A DNA stretch of 64,000 nt from Ancylostoma caninum (Eukaryota > Nematoda > Chromadorea > Rhabditida > Ancylostomatidae). The notes beneath the pieces were generated by a model. That model had not been told where the DNA came from and ran no database searches. It saw only the letters and a program-made list of their open reading frames with translations. Both the position numbers and the translations under genes were made by a program. Below are positions 1 to 13,110 of this stretch, piece by piece; positions within the stretch are counted from its first letter, which is position 1; every line of letters begins with the position of its first letter. The DNA is taken from assembly GCA_037903475.1 (NCBI GenBank), contig JBAJFG010000037.1:186001-250000 (forward strand), given 5' to 3'.

Positions 1-2702
1 AAGGACATCCTCGCGAGAAACGCTGAGGCCTGGTGATGGATGGTCGCGGCAACAACTTTCGATATGAGGGACAACTCAAATCTCTGTACTCAAAGCGGAC
101 ATGTCCAGCTGCGTCCTCCGTAACGACCATCCACATAGCAAATAGCAAATGAGGCTACAGGAAGACAGCCGACTTGCAGTAAGTGCCCCGAAGATCACGA
201 TAATGACGTCATTAGTGGACTAGTTGCGGGGGATGGAAAGAATACACCAGGCTTGCGGTGGTTTTCGGCGAGACAGGCTAGCGCGCAGAATGGGCGGGGC
301 AAAGAACGTCGAGAAGTTAGTTGGTTCAGACCCACAAAGACCCAACCCCCAGCCGCAGTCTGTCTAATCCGCAGAGCAATGCGAAATCACAGAAAAAGAA
401 ATGCTGTTTCGGATTCCACGACATAAGAGCTAGAATTAAAGCAGCACGATCGCTGGAGATGTCGTTAATGATACCGCAGATTGGTGGAAACACAACTATT
501 TGATCTGCATTACCACAATCTCACCAATTAATGCGAAGCACAAAAAAAAACGACGTTTCAGAAAACGAATTCTCAGACTTTATCATGATTCCGATAGGGC
601 TGAAGGCTCCCTATATCCTTATCTACAATACTCCAGTACAGTGTTCAACAGAAACTTAAGAACAAACCCAAACGCCTGGTCTCTGGAAGTGATGAAAATT
701 CCAAGACATTCATTATCCTAATTCTTACCAACTTTTGAAAAGGTGAAGATCATATGTACAAAAAGTCCGAAGGTGCGGAAAAGTTCCTCTGCACCAAAAA
801 AAAGTGAAACATCACTCCATCTCTTTCCGCCATTCACGCATTACTTAGTAACGCAGTAATCAAGGAACAGCAGAACTTGAGTTCAACTATAGAAAGGTAA
901 CTTTCTGACGAAGTGACGGAGACAGGAAAGGGGATGCTTTCTGAACGGAACTTTGTTTCGAATAAGGCAAAGTTCATATCAGCCATGGCAAACACTATGA
1001 TTCGCGTTCGGGGAACGTCTTACACTTCTAATAAATTGAGTATCGGTACAAGTAGAGCTGGAAAAGAGGCATACATAAATCAGAGTTCGAAGATTCATTA
1101 GGGGATAGCAAAACCAAGCACTGGTAAGTCTTCTCCAATTGTTCTGTCTTCGGCTTGAGCTGAATCTTCCTTTACGTTAAGTGCTCATTTCACGCTACGC
1201 TCTAGTGCTTGAGGCTTGCGCAATAGAAAAAAGACGTCAAAATCCTCAAGCATGTCCAACAATGAAGTTCAAGCGGGAGCCAAAATAAAGCAAAAACAAC
1301 GACTAGCAGCAGAGAGCAGAAGGCTGTGTGAGAACTGAGGATATGTTTTTTTTTGCGAAAAAAATTGTATGAAATGACAAACTGCATGGGATAGAAGAAT
1401 GTTGGAAATTAAAAAAAAAAGACAATAAAATGAGTCTTTTTTTAAATAAGAGAGCTGCGGAAATGAATTCACACTGTAACCATAATCGTAGTAGCCAATG
1501 ACCTTACAAAGGTAGGCATCAGATGCATTACTCCTGTAACATGAAAACGCCGTAAATAGTGAGCTCTACCAGCTTCGAAAAGATACAGATAGTTCGAGTA
1601 ATATCTTAATATAAATAATATGGAATTATTAGTTCAGAAGTTCTTGTTATATACTACTGCGACAACCAGGTTGGTAGGTAGATCATATCAGCTGAGAAGC
1701 ACCCCACAGAATCCCAATGCTGACAATGATCAATGCGCTCTGCTTTTCTAGTAGCACCTGGCAAATGTTCGCACTTAGCTTGAAAAGTTTAGCACTAAGC
1801 GAAATTAGCAGGACTGAACATGGACTGGTTAGGCCGATTCGTCCACATCATCTATAGATCAAAATTTCTGGAAGTCATTAGAGGTGCCTATTACTTCGTA
1901 GCTGCGAAAACAGTGCTGATGGTGAAACTAAGTTCTTTTGCTTTACATTTTTGCACAGTGATGCCACACAGCACATAGGATCATGGAAGGAATCATCGGT
2001 CATCTTTCCTTTTTCTGTTGGCAGGTACACAGATAGGAAAAGGACAGCCGCTGAGAGCAAAGCCTGTCGACCTAGATAAGTACCTTCCAGACATGAAGCA
2101 GAATAGTGCATGAAAAATGTCAACAGGCTCTGGGTTTACGTTTGGCTTTCAAGTCCTTATATCTACTGTAATACACAACTGTGCACGGTATGCATGATCG
2201 AGTATTTCGACTTTCTGAAGGGAATCTTTTCGGCATGCTTTCCTTGTGTTTGTTGAAGTTTCTTTTCAGTTTCTTTTTTGTTTACTGGTTTGTTTTTCAG
2301 ATCTGATAAATCCTCGTTTTTTGATAAGAGAACACATGGAATGAACTGATAAAGTTATCATAACTGTGGAAGTTGCTGGCTTTAAAAGCTTCTTCCTGAT
2401 AAGCATCTCAGATGAAACAACACAAGCAAAGTCAATTAAAGTTACTTCCTAGAGATCAGGCAAGGGCGTCACACGTTGCAAGCACCCTGTTGCGAGCCTG
2501 TGACTCTCATAAGAAAAGCAGAATGGAACAATCAAGGCAAGAGCGCCTGCCTCTTTCCTAAAAGCCACTAGCACTGATTCCGTTAGAGCGGTCATAGAGA
2601 AACTTGCAACCATGGACAGAATGTATCAGCTGGCCACAATTGCATACTTCAAACAATAGACTGAAGAAATAAAAGCTTAAGAAAAAGAGCCCGCAACCAT
2701 AC
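1..2702. other. Gene-poor left edge
   Basis: I see no supported gene here. The frames present are short and lack splice-bounded coding character. The downstream exons of the minus-strand WASP gene (CRIB, proline-rich, WH2 and acidic parts) would be expected on this side, but I could not recognise them. They either lie beyond the window edge or are too short and diverged to see by eye. Confidence 0.5.
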
Positions 2703-5700
2703 ATGATTTGCCTTCCTGTTCGTGGCGCTTATCCAAGTGGCCCTTGAAGTCGCGCGCTTCTTCAACGCTGGCAAAATTCAAACCGTAGACGTGCCCCCTT
2801 GACTCGTCCTCGAACGTCAGCAAGCATGGACAATTCCCATAGCTGACTGCTTGGAATCCTCTGTACCTAAAATAACGAAAAATGAAGAGCGGAACTAGAT
2901 GCTACTGCAAATGCTAAGTAACTTCCTCATGAAAACAGAGGCCTACTGACCCTTCTGAACAGATCTGAATCTTTTTTGTGGTATATTCACGGAGTGATAA
3001 GATGTACGATGCACTATCCTCATGCGTATTATTTCTTTCGTAAGTGACAGAATCAGTTCTTCCTTTATCGCGCTTCAATACACAAAGCGGTAGCTATTGT
3101 GCACTTGTTTACCTAGTAATGATAGGCAGTCAACTCAGGGACAACAATGTATGTTTGTCTGCAGAAATCCAATAGATACGTAAGTCTTAAATTTATCCAA
3201 GCAAACAACTATATGTCATTTGAAGCGGCTTGTATGCAATTTCTATGCTGTTTCAGAGTGATAAACGTGATGCATAGCAATGCTGGCAATTGGTTGTTCA
3301 TGAATGCTACATGGGCGTATTCTATCACATGTGCCGGATGTCGCAGAGTAGGAGAGAGACTATAAAAAAATTAAGACATGAAAAAGAGACCCTAGTGTTC
3401 TAGGATTGCAAAGGACTGCAAGAAAGGGAAGTATCAGTTTTCTGGAAAAAAGAGCAACCGTGAAAATGGTGACGCTGGTAACAGTGGAGTGTTAGCAAAT
3501 ACCTGAAGGAGATATGGAAATCGAGTGTTAAAACCTGCTGACACGAAATTTTTAGCCAATACTACAGAGTGAATATATTTGTATGCGCGCCGCCTCTAGA
3601 TTTTCCACCAGCCTCATCCACCCCGTCGTTTCTGATGGAGTGTAGAAATCATCGACGTCGAATGAAACAAAACGAAACGCGCAGTGAAAAGCACAGCAGT
3701 GGAAATTACTGAAGTCGAATTCAGCGAGCCGCGTGCATGACGGTGTGAAGTTGCATCGGTGACATCGATCGATCGCGGCGCAACTCCGTGTACGAGCTTT
3801 CGATGCGCCGACTGCACGATTTCTCCAAAATCAAACGGTTCAAAAAGGGTTTTAAAGCATTTTTGAGTTTTAACACATATTCCATTGGAATCAGTTGTGT
3901 CCCTAAATTCTTATAATGCCCGATACTCCAAACTGACCCTGGGCTTAGACACTGAATTTAATAAACCAGTAACAATTGACCTTCACTGCAATAAGAGATG
4001 GTACAACATATGCACAAATCTATTTCTTTGCTCAACTGCATCATTTCTATGCCAGTCAACAAACTCTTAAAAGGTGCGAAATATGGAATGGTGCAGCACA
4101 TGCACATGCTTATTGCTCAGACACTCGGAGCGGGCGGCCCGCGCACTCATTTGGGAAGACAGGCCCAGCAGCGGCCCTATTTTGTGGGCGTGGCTTATTA
4201 CAGGCCGAGCAGCCGCCCTTAAATTTTAGCGGCCCACCCGGTCGCCCATAAGAGCTTGGCAGGGTCGTGAAGGGGACGCTGCCGTTGCGCGAGGTCACGC
4301 ATGCAATATCGATTCTTTTCGCTTCATTCAAGTTTTCCTCATTGCTTGTTTTGTATTGATATGTGCTTAAATTGTTTCCTGATCGTTAAAAGTGTTTGGA
4401 CATTGCAAATTTTGATCGTATGTGTTCTAAATAATTTCAGATGGCACTTCATTATCTTCAAATCTCCTTCTACTTCATTGTGGAAAACTTATGAGTTTTG
4501 TATCATAGAAGATTGTCCAAGGAAGATACACTCACTGCAGTCAAGTGGAATAAAAGAGTGAAAGTTGTGCGGATTTGGAGGTTATGAAGATGTAAGTTCT
4601 AAGTTTCTCAATCACTATCTCTAGTAAAAAGCATAAATTATTTCATTATAGAGTTCCTCTTGAAGGGAGCATCTCAAATTTACGAACCAGCGGTCGACAA
4701 GGATGATCTCATGCTTGGATTCTAATACCGACTCCCGGAACGAGACCTTGAAATGCATGGGATTACATTCATCTCCCCCCCCCTTCCTTTGATTATCTAG
4801 AATTCATCGTCATCCTATGAAAAGGAAACAAACAACCAGTGCCATGTCCATTTTACTGAAGGACCGTATTATTTGTATTGTGTTTTTATTCAATGAGACT
4901 GTGAGTTTTTTTTTAAATTTTATTTAACCTTGCAGGCAACACTGTTTTCCCTCATGTATTTATTGTTCTAGAAATCACAGTTACGTTTATTATATACATA
5001 TTGTATTATTTTGAGGCTATGTATATCTTTACAAAATGGAGTAGGTGATTTGTATGTTTATTTTTGTTCTATGTGCAGTGGTTCCATGTAAAGTTTTTCC
5101 TATAATAAAAAATCTCATTTAACTGCAGTAGAGCATTAACGACAACAAATCAATGACGACAAAGAGCCTCAAGATCAACTGTATCCCCATGAGGCATCCC
5201 TAAGGCACAAAGGTGATCGAATGATAATTCTTCCGGCTGAGCAGCCTACCATCTCAGGCTGGGCCTGTCACCCATTCGCGGCCGACCCGCGGCTGCTACG
5301 TTTGCCCGGCCGCTAATGGTACCGCGGGTGGTCCGCTACGAATGTCTGAGTGGGTTGGGGAATAATTTCGTGAGGTTTTTCATGAGCACAGAAACCACTA
5401 ATTTCCACGAACATTGTCAACCACAGTGAGTGGGTCGCATAGCTCCTTTCCTCTTCTATTAATATTGTCAGAGACAGGGCAGCTGGTCAGCTCGAGACGA
5501 CTCAATTTGTAGCCCGCAACCGCAACACTTAGATAAAGTTTATGAAATAAATAGGGACTGAACATAAGAGGCAGTGTATGACTGCACTAGACCGTCGGAA
5601 TTAGTGAAAATCCCCTGCATTCGAGTTTTTGCTAGTCATTTTGGTGAAATTTGCGTCGAGAAATCGAGCATATCCAGTGTGGACGATCACCTCACATCGA

Positions 5701-8700
5701 GCATTTTCGGATTTTACACGGAATACTGTAGCTAAACTGACACATCGTTGAGAGCTAGCATTAATAGTCTTTCTAGCAGCAAAGGTTCCTCTATAGACGT
5801 ATTGATATAGCTGGCCAATTGAGTCACATCTGATCCACGACTGAAGTCGAACAGTGCTTGGTTGCGAAGTTCAATTTTATCAGCTTGGTGGGTCACATTC
5901 CATGCGGTACAGCACCAGGTAAAGCGAGAATTTACGAACCAGGTTCCAATAGTTGCAAAGAGCAAATCAAGAGCTAAAAAAGGACTATGAAGGCAAGTCA
6001 AACAAAGTTCAAATCATCGTGAAAAAAAAACAAGCTGAAAAACTCGCACGAACGCCAAAATGCCTATATCGTACAACTCAGCGGGTTGAGATCGCAGCAG
6101 TCGTAAAAATCGCGTTTTTCTTAGCTGCAACACTTCTGCACAGTCGTCTAACTTTGTATCGTAGAATAATCCTGTCGTAAGTGAACCTTTAGGCTTCTGC
6201 CGCAGCGACGGTCGCCCATGGGTAAGCGTAGGTATGCGACGTTGCTGCGGCAGAGAGCAGGAGCTATCTTAAGCGTCGTTCAGAGTTTTGCCGCGCCGTG
6301 CAGTGCTTTATGATGGACGGTGTCCTGCGGGTACGCAAGGAACGCGCAACCGCTAAGTGACAGCTAGGAAGGTTCACGCAGAGGGATAAAATTTTTAAAC
6401 TGTAATTCTTAAAACCCTTCAAAATTTTCTCATGGAAGGACACTTCTTGTGCTCATCGCGGAGTCGGTGTCCATTTTTTCAAATAACGTCACTTTTATCC
6501 ACTTGAAGACCTAATCTTTGTGTTCAGCACGTAAAATAACCCCACTGTACAATTTTCCAGGGAATTTTACGACATCGTATTGGGTCCCGGTTCAGAAGTG
6601 TATTACTTCCCCTCGATTTATTAAAATTTTTCGAACTTTTTTCTTTCGAATGGACCCTTTAAATGACAGTTTTATTTTGAATGCTCCGCAGCGGTAATTT
6701 ATCGTTGTCAGTCAGTAAAAGTAGTCGAAACCTAATTCACATCCTTCTATGTGAGTGAGTGTAGCTGTCAGCAGAAGTATCGTAACACTTGTATACATAT
6801 ACATAGGGCATCATTGGCCACGCCTCTCTTCTAGGTCAGCCCAAACACCCCGTCGCCAGTGAATTCTTGCCTATAACCGATTATATTTTAGAAACATAAT
6901 TAAAGATAACCAATGATATAACCAATGATCACTTGACTTGAATAGTTTGCTTCTACAGATAAAATTCCACTTCACGCGAAAAAAAAGGACTCCAGAATAG
7001 ATAGAACCCGTTCCTGTCCCGGTATAATCTTTGGTGTTATCTGGAGATGCGAAAAAATAGCGAGTCGTCAAGAGGTCCTAACTTCCGAGAGGAGGTTCTG
7101 ACAGACAGTTCCGTTTGGTTGCACGAGATACGTTCCCCAACCACAATCAGAGCCTGCCGCTCACCGAGAGTCCTCTCGCTCTCTGCGTCTCCGACAAAGA
7201 ACGGGTCCCTGTACTGCCTCCACCCACCACTCACCTGCCTACGCTCTAGACCCTCACGGCTGCCGCAACGCAGGTGGGGAACGTATCTCATGTAATCGTT
7301 CCGTTTAGGCATGCATTTCAGCAACCAGAAGAACAAAAAAGTAAGAATCCCTCAAAAATACCGAGAAACAAAATCATTGCAGTAGATTAAAAAAACACCA
7401 AACTGAGAGAAAATAACGCCAAGTCAATAATGCGAATGCCTGTGGTCGTATAGACTACAGCAAGCATTATGCAAATTTCACTGCGCACACAATCAGTCGA
7501 GTCAAACAACCATATTAAACACAACTAAAAATCGATCGCAGGGAATATTATCGAGGAGGACAACCAAAAAATGTGCGCGGCAAGTTGGTCGTAGTTAGGC
7601 AAAAAGGCCAACCGAAGATTGAATATGATAGGGATAACTATGAAAATGAAGGATAACAAATGAAAATTTAAAAACACAACAACAACTATAAAAGGAGAGG
7701 TTGAAAATGTCATGCACAAACACTTGGTTTATGTTCGATTTCCATTGATGCCCTCATTTAATAATTTTCAAGTGTTCTACTGCATAGTTAATTTCAATGA
7801 ACGACTTTTCCTAACTATTTCAACGTATTTCACTGCAAACAAATCTACGTGCAAGTGGATTTCCAATCACATTATTTGAATTTGAACAAATCTTTGTACG
7901 TTATTAAGTATAAAAGCGAAGATGTAATCTTATACAAATGCACCATAAAACTAATGTGTGCCGCGATGTGATGTGTGTCACCAAGCCATGTCTGCAAAAC
8001 TCAACCGTCTGCAAAGTTGACCTATTTGCGCGAGATGGATATGCGACAGGACCTGACGGGAAGGAACGCAAAAACAAGCTTAACGATAACAGAAGGATAC
8101 CATGTTCACAAGTGACCGACATATTGCTAATCCAGTGAACCACCGGCATTTTCAAGCAGATTTTTTTCCAGCCAGGTATGAAAAAAAGCTTGGCTTAAAA
8201 GTCAGTTCACGCTTCTTATCAACGGTTCGAGTGAGAGAAGTCAAATGAAGTTATGATCTCTCCCAATAGATCGAATCGATTTTCCTTCTTGCTCCAACAA
8301 GCAGTTAGTTAGTTAAGCTTACATTTCAAGTATGCTCCACTAAGAGTATAGCAAGATGCGTCGCAGTTGTATGTGCGATCTCGATTTCGACAAGTATGCA
8401 GGTGACTAATTGCACATAGAACTGTAGCGTTTCACGCCCATACGGAGCATAATGGTGGTATTACACAGAAGCTGAAGCATATACATGTATAAAAATGACT
8501 TACAATCGAAAATCCCACAACTTTCGTCCACTCAAGATGTCATACAATCGTAAAAAATAAGCCCGGTTTTGGTAATCCTATAAAAAGCCAGGCTCATACC
8601 AAATCCTAGAAAGAAAAAGAGAAACATTACCTTAATAAGGGATATCACACCACGAAACGTAAGCTTCCATTGTCTGCTTTCCACGAAAAGCAGTTCAACA

Positions 8701-8818
8701 ACAGCAGCTGACAAAGAAATATTGTCGGGCCCAATAATAGAGAATAACATCTCATTTTCTTGTCTCTCTAACAACTTCGATCCCGTGTTCGGAGGTCGTC
8801 TCTTCTTTCGATCGCCAC
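2703..8818 (-). CDS. wsp-1: WASP homologue, 5' portion (WH1/EVH1 domain exons)
   Basis: Three minus-strand exons join in frame: 8818..8631, 8577..8504 and 2866..2703. The first starts at acceptor TTTCAG, reads a basic stretch (RKKRRPPNTGSKLLERQENE), then SIIGPDN, and ends at SLIK. The second reads DYQNRAYFLRLYDILSGRKL. The third reads YRGFQAV, then CPCLLTFEDE, then VYGLNFASVEEARDF. Phases agree (0 at the first junction, 2 at the second). This order matches the WH1/EVH1 fold of WASP family proteins, which bind WIP and, through later regions absent here, activate Arp2/3 actin nucleation. The second intron is about 5.6 kb. The ATG exon lies upstream of 8818 and was not found; the exon at 2703 ends at a weak donor, so its 3' edge is uncertain. 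The gene is divergent to hgrs-1, as I recall for C. elegans. Confidence 0.82.
2867..8503 (-). other. Large wsp-1 intron with GC-rich repeat patches and a small TIR element
   Basis: This 5.6-kb stretch lies between the second and third recovered WH1 exons. It is AT-rich with two GC-rich islands (about 4106-4262 and 5231-5365) that share motifs and look like copies of one dispersed repeat. A hairpin-bearing element lies at 6181-6377. An inverted pair of about 20 bp (around 7121-7140 and 7274-7293) flanks a GC-richer segment. No supported exon was seen in between. Confidence 0.5.
6181..6377. repeat. Small TIR/hairpin element (MITE-like)
   Basis: The ends GTGAACCTT (6181-6189) and AAGGTTCAC (6369-6377) are inverted repeats. 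Inside, 6194-6210 and 6240-6255 form a GC-rich stem around TCTGCCGCAGC. No coding frame is present. It may be a non-autonomous DNA element, but the 9-bp ends are short and no target duplication is clear. Confidence 0.3.
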
Positions 8819-11450
8819 CTGAAAATCATCCACATGCAGCGACTGCGCGGATTACAAAAACTTGTTTGATCGTCAAACCTGACAATTACAGGGGGAAGTC
8901 TACGTTGCAGTGTCGGGTACTAGAAAACAAAATCAAAGGATGAAAGAACAGAGGCATAAGCCTGATTTTCTAGAACATACCACGTATGCACAAAACCCCC
9001 TACGAGTCAAAAAGGAGTTATAAACAGCCTGAGTTGTGAATTATCAAAAAACCTCCACTTCCTCATTTCAGTTCTGTATTCTGTGCTTCTGCTCATGACG
9101 TGATACCTATATGACCACCTCCAATGAGATGGGAAAACCATAGAAGCGCAGTGGGCAACCCCAAGTGGCAAAAAAACGCCTTTAACTTTGATTCAAATGT
9201 AGAAGAGAAAACGTCATGGCAAGCTGGTTTATCAGGAAAGAAATGGCGGAAGAAATAAAAGGAAATTGATAAAGTAATTAAGACGTTATAAAGAACGGAC
9301 AACATACCTGCAAAATTGTGAGGTGGATTCACCGATACAGTCGACTGGTAACATGTCGACATTTCAAACACTTAAAACAGAATCTGCAAGATCTATCATA
9401 ATTACGAATGTCAATTGTTTCGACAAATATGTGAAACAGACGAATAAGGAGAAAAAAAGCAAAAAAAAAAACAGAACTTTGGGTGCAAAAAGGGTGATTG
9501 AAAGAGGGGAAGAAGGCTTGCAAAGCTTACTGAAAGCCATGTCCAAGCCGGTTTGGCAATGTACTGAAGAGATTCCATTTTTGCTACAAATTCCGCGCCT
9601 GTGATAGATTCGACGATCTCACGGAGCTACTTTTAACCACGACCACAAAAATAAGGTCTTAGCTTACAATCAGACACAACAGTTTATAAAACAGTTTAGG
9701 TTATGGAGTTATCCTCCTGTGTAAATGATTTGCACATTAGGTTGGAGCTATGAGAATGATGTCTAGGATCTCGAAAAATTACAATGCGAATGTTACCGAA
9801 TTAGATCTCCCTGACAAAAACAAAGCAGGAATATACAATATGGAGCAGTAAGAGTACCGTCACATACATGACTTCAGAAATGTGTAGCACATTGATGAAC
9901 GACATGGCAAATAGATGACTCGAATGGAACATTGCAGACCGGTGACTCAGACAAAACACAATCGATTATTCAAGAAATTTCTCCCAAAATTTCTTAATAC
10001 TGTTTTCAACTGCTTTATGTGACAACAACATGGGATGAAGAATGAAAACACCATTATAATGTGGAACCGAAGCATTGGAAATTTTCAATGATTAACCTAT
10101 TATAGTGTGGAACCGAAGCAATGGAATGCTCGACAGCGAAACGTAAGTATTCAAGAATGACCGAATATATGTAACTACTTGGAAATCTGTCCTTAAGTGA
10201 AACTCTGGCATGGAGAACTTCCAACTTGAAAAGGAGTATAGTGCATTTTAGAGGGGAAGACAGGTGGAAAGGCACCGCAAAAGGAGGAACATGACGAAAT
10301 GTGTGGTGTGGAGAGAAGAGGTGGTGGAGAGAAACATGGGTTCTACGATTTCAAATTATTCGGCATAAGTACAGACTACAGCACCACAAACTTGATATAG
10401 TACTTGAGTGAATCACCGTTACAGCGATGATTGAGAAAGATGGCCTAGCGCTGGCTTCGTGGCCACCTGAGAAAAAATGTTGAACGTAGGTTTTAATTAG
10501 AACGTGACTCACAGTAAAAAACTTCTGAATTAGGTCACGAGAGCACCAAGAATGAAGCTAACAATAATCATAATATGTTCCACCGGAGAACATAGTTGTG
10601 AAGATGTTAGAGAAAGAGAAAACGCATAAATAGTGCCGAGTTCGGAGAGGCAGGCGAGAAATGCAGGTCATAATCACAAGTACTTAACTATCGTCGTGTT
10701 TGAAACAGACTATTTAGAGCAAAAGAATTTTACCAAAAGTGGTAGAGTAGGTGACGTGAGTATATAATTAGTATGTTCGCTTACAGAAGTGTAAGCTCTC
10801 CCCTCTTTGTCAGAATGTGCTGACTTTGAAAGAGCAAGCAATCGACTCCACAATGATATGGCAAATTAAAAGTCACGAATACATCATACTGATCTTGATT
10901 ATAAAAGTAGTAAATGGTATAGTAAGAGGTGTACTGCCAATCAGAAAGAGGCTTCATCCTCGTGCAAGAAAGAAGAGAAGAACCTCGGAGCCACTCCAAG
11001 GAGCAGACCATTCGTCACAAACAGCAGGGTACAAAACACTTGCAAGATACTAATTTCACGGAGTAAGTCACGAATCGATTCAATCCAACCAACGCACTGA
11101 TTTTCAAGGCTGTCCAAGTCGCAACTGCGGCGCGGTACAACGCTCCAAGATACGCTATACTGAAGGCTTCGTGGCTTTGTCCCTTTGATATCAGCTGATG
11201 ATAAAATCATCCCTGTGGCGTGTTACTCATTTTGTTCATCTCGTTTTGCTCAATAATATTCGGCATTCTTTTGCGCTTTGGTTCTTGGTGTCCTTATGTC
11301 CCTTCTCGGATCAGTTGCTAGAGATGAGTTGATGTGTATGAAAAGATTATCCTTGCAGTTTTAGTAGTTACGTACGCGTCGTCAAGCTTTGCGTGTTAAA
11401 TCTCTAAAGTCTGCTGCAATACATTTCGTTTGGCAGTCTAGCACAAATTT

Positions 11451-11490
11451 GTTAGAGGCAGCACCCACGATGGTGGGTGCTGCCTTTAAC
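11451..11490. repeat. Hairpin repeat, TTAAAGGCAGCACCCAC type
   Basis: The arms GTTAGAGGCAGCACCCAC and GTGGGTGCTGCCTTTAAC pair almost perfectly around a 4-base centre. The ends resemble the TTAAAGGCA ends of other elements in this window (40883, 56529, 59502), so this may be the fused ends of a minimal element. Confidence 0.6.
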
Positions 11491-11961
11491 AAGATGCTGT
11501 AGCAGAGTCTGCTATATTCCTAGGTTTGTTGCTATAGTGAAACGAGCGCAGCGATCAATTTTTCACAAAGAGCGATTTTCATTGTTACCAATTTGGCCTG
11601 TTTGCAAAGGGTGGCCTGGTTACCGGGTTTGAAATTGGACGTGGGAATGAAGACCCGTATTATCATAAGGAAAGGGAGTTATTGTAAAGAGAAATACCCA
11701 TTCTTTTCATGCAACATCTCATCCAGCTGGGACGGTGGAACTCATCTGATCTCTCTATATCTTGAGAATGCTGATATCTACGGCGATGTAACTTTCGTAG
11801 GGTTGTTGAGACAACTGCAAAGCATGCAAAACTATCAAAATTCCTGACACGAAAATTTCCTTGGGTGCTGCTTCTAACTGTTCAGTGGAACAGCCCTGCT
11901 GATTGTACGAGCACATTCAAAGTTCCACCATATGCCAAACGAAGTCCCCATATACAGGTGA

Positions 11962-12014
11962 TGGCATTAGCTACAACCTAACTACATATATGTGGATAGG
12001 TTGTAGCTGATGCC
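11962..12014. repeat. 53-bp palindrome
   Basis: The left arm 11962-11988 (core AGCTACAACCTA) is the reverse complement of 11989-12014 at about nine positions in ten, with practically no loop. It probably derives from a foldback element. No gene overlaps it. Confidence 0.6.
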
Positions 12015-12189
12015 ACTGCCATTTCCTGCAAAAACTAGCTTTTTATTTTATTTCATTCTCCTACAATAATCCCATCGTAAGCCTACAAAACGGGCTACAG
12101 TACACTACGAATAATATAATACATTATCTCGTCCCTTCAAGCCGATGACGAGTTTTTTTGCCATAATTCTGTACACACAAACAGCGAGA

Positions 12190-12275
12190 CTACCGAGTGT
12201 CGTGCCATGGTGCCTGTGTCCTAGGTTTGCTGCCTTACCACTACGCCATCCGTGCGCACACTATCCACACCACAC
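12190..12275 (-). repeat. tRNA-like (SINE-type) fragment
   Basis: Read on the minus strand, the segment contains GGCGTAGTGGTAAGGCAGC, which looks like a tRNA A-box region (TRGYNNARNGG type). No clear B box or cloverleaf follows, so it is more likely a fragment of a tRNA-derived SINE than a functional tRNA. Confidence 0.3.
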
Positions 12276-13099
12276 TAAAATTTGTCAAAAACAGTAAATT
12301 AAATCAACATGTTGACAAGCAATATGAGACACGAAGGGAGAACAGATTTCTTGGCAGGTAGCAAGGCTAGGTGTTACGAATACAACAGCCGCATGAAATA
12401 ACTACACTTCCAATTCCGCCGTATCGATTTGGGCGAAAATTTCGTTAGACTTTGGTGCGACGCGTCATCTTTTTCGCGCGGCAAGCATAAATTACGCCTT
12501 ATGCCGTGAAATGTATGGACAAACACACTTTTCCGCGTTTTGTATGGCCAAGCAGCAGCAGTTCATTTCGCCAACATATCCACCCATCTTTAACGTTGGC
12601 AGACAAAACCCTACCACTAATCCAATATCGTCAAGCAAAATCTTTGTCCAGAAATGGTATAATCAAGAATCTTTTCCCGCCAGGTCTGGTATGATTATGT
12701 ATTCCATTTGTATTTTCTTGCGGAACAAATAGTCTTGCTGCTCAAAACGTTATTTGTTGTCTGTTCTGTTTCAAAGGAACTGCTAATTCCTTCTGCCTAG
12801 CTATCCATGAAAAGCTCATTATCTGTGTCGAGATCGGGCTGCCAGTATACTCCTCATCGGGTATCGCATTCACCATCGCCGTTGCCCTGGTGTTTCCAAT
12901 TTTGGTACATACTTATTACGGGCGGTCCCATGTTGACGACTGTCCGCCCATAATCAATACATATCAAAAATGGAGTCGCTGGTGCGACGGTGGTGCTATG
13001 TCAGCCGTAGTCGTTTGTGTGATATATGCGAGAAACTTTTTTTGCGAGACTTTACTATAGTCTCTGCAAGCAAATTTAGTGTTACAGGCCGCTTTTTCA

Positions 13100-13101
13100 G
13101 T
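13100..13101 (+). promoter_or_regulatory. Probable spliced-leader acceptor of hgrs-1
   Basis: The sequence CTTTTTCAG ends at 13100, ten bases before the chosen ATG at 13111. A frame is open upstream to an ATG at 12970, but the family N-terminus (SKKFDKLLE) begins at 13111, and a polypyrimidine acceptor with no matching upstream donor fits trans-splicing. Confidence 0.5.
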
Positions 13102-13110
13102 CAGTCAACA

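Larger units (their letters stand above)
8819..13110. other. Intergenic space between divergent wsp-1 and hgrs-1
   Basis: No supported complete gene. It should contain the missing wsp-1 start exon(s) and both upstream regions. It holds a 28-bp direct repeat (10053-10080 and 10099-10126), a near-perfect hairpin (11451-11490), a long palindrome (11962-12014) and a tRNA-like fragment on the minus strand near 12190-12270. An open minus frame at 10941-11210 has no recognised domain and is not called. Confidence 0.45.
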
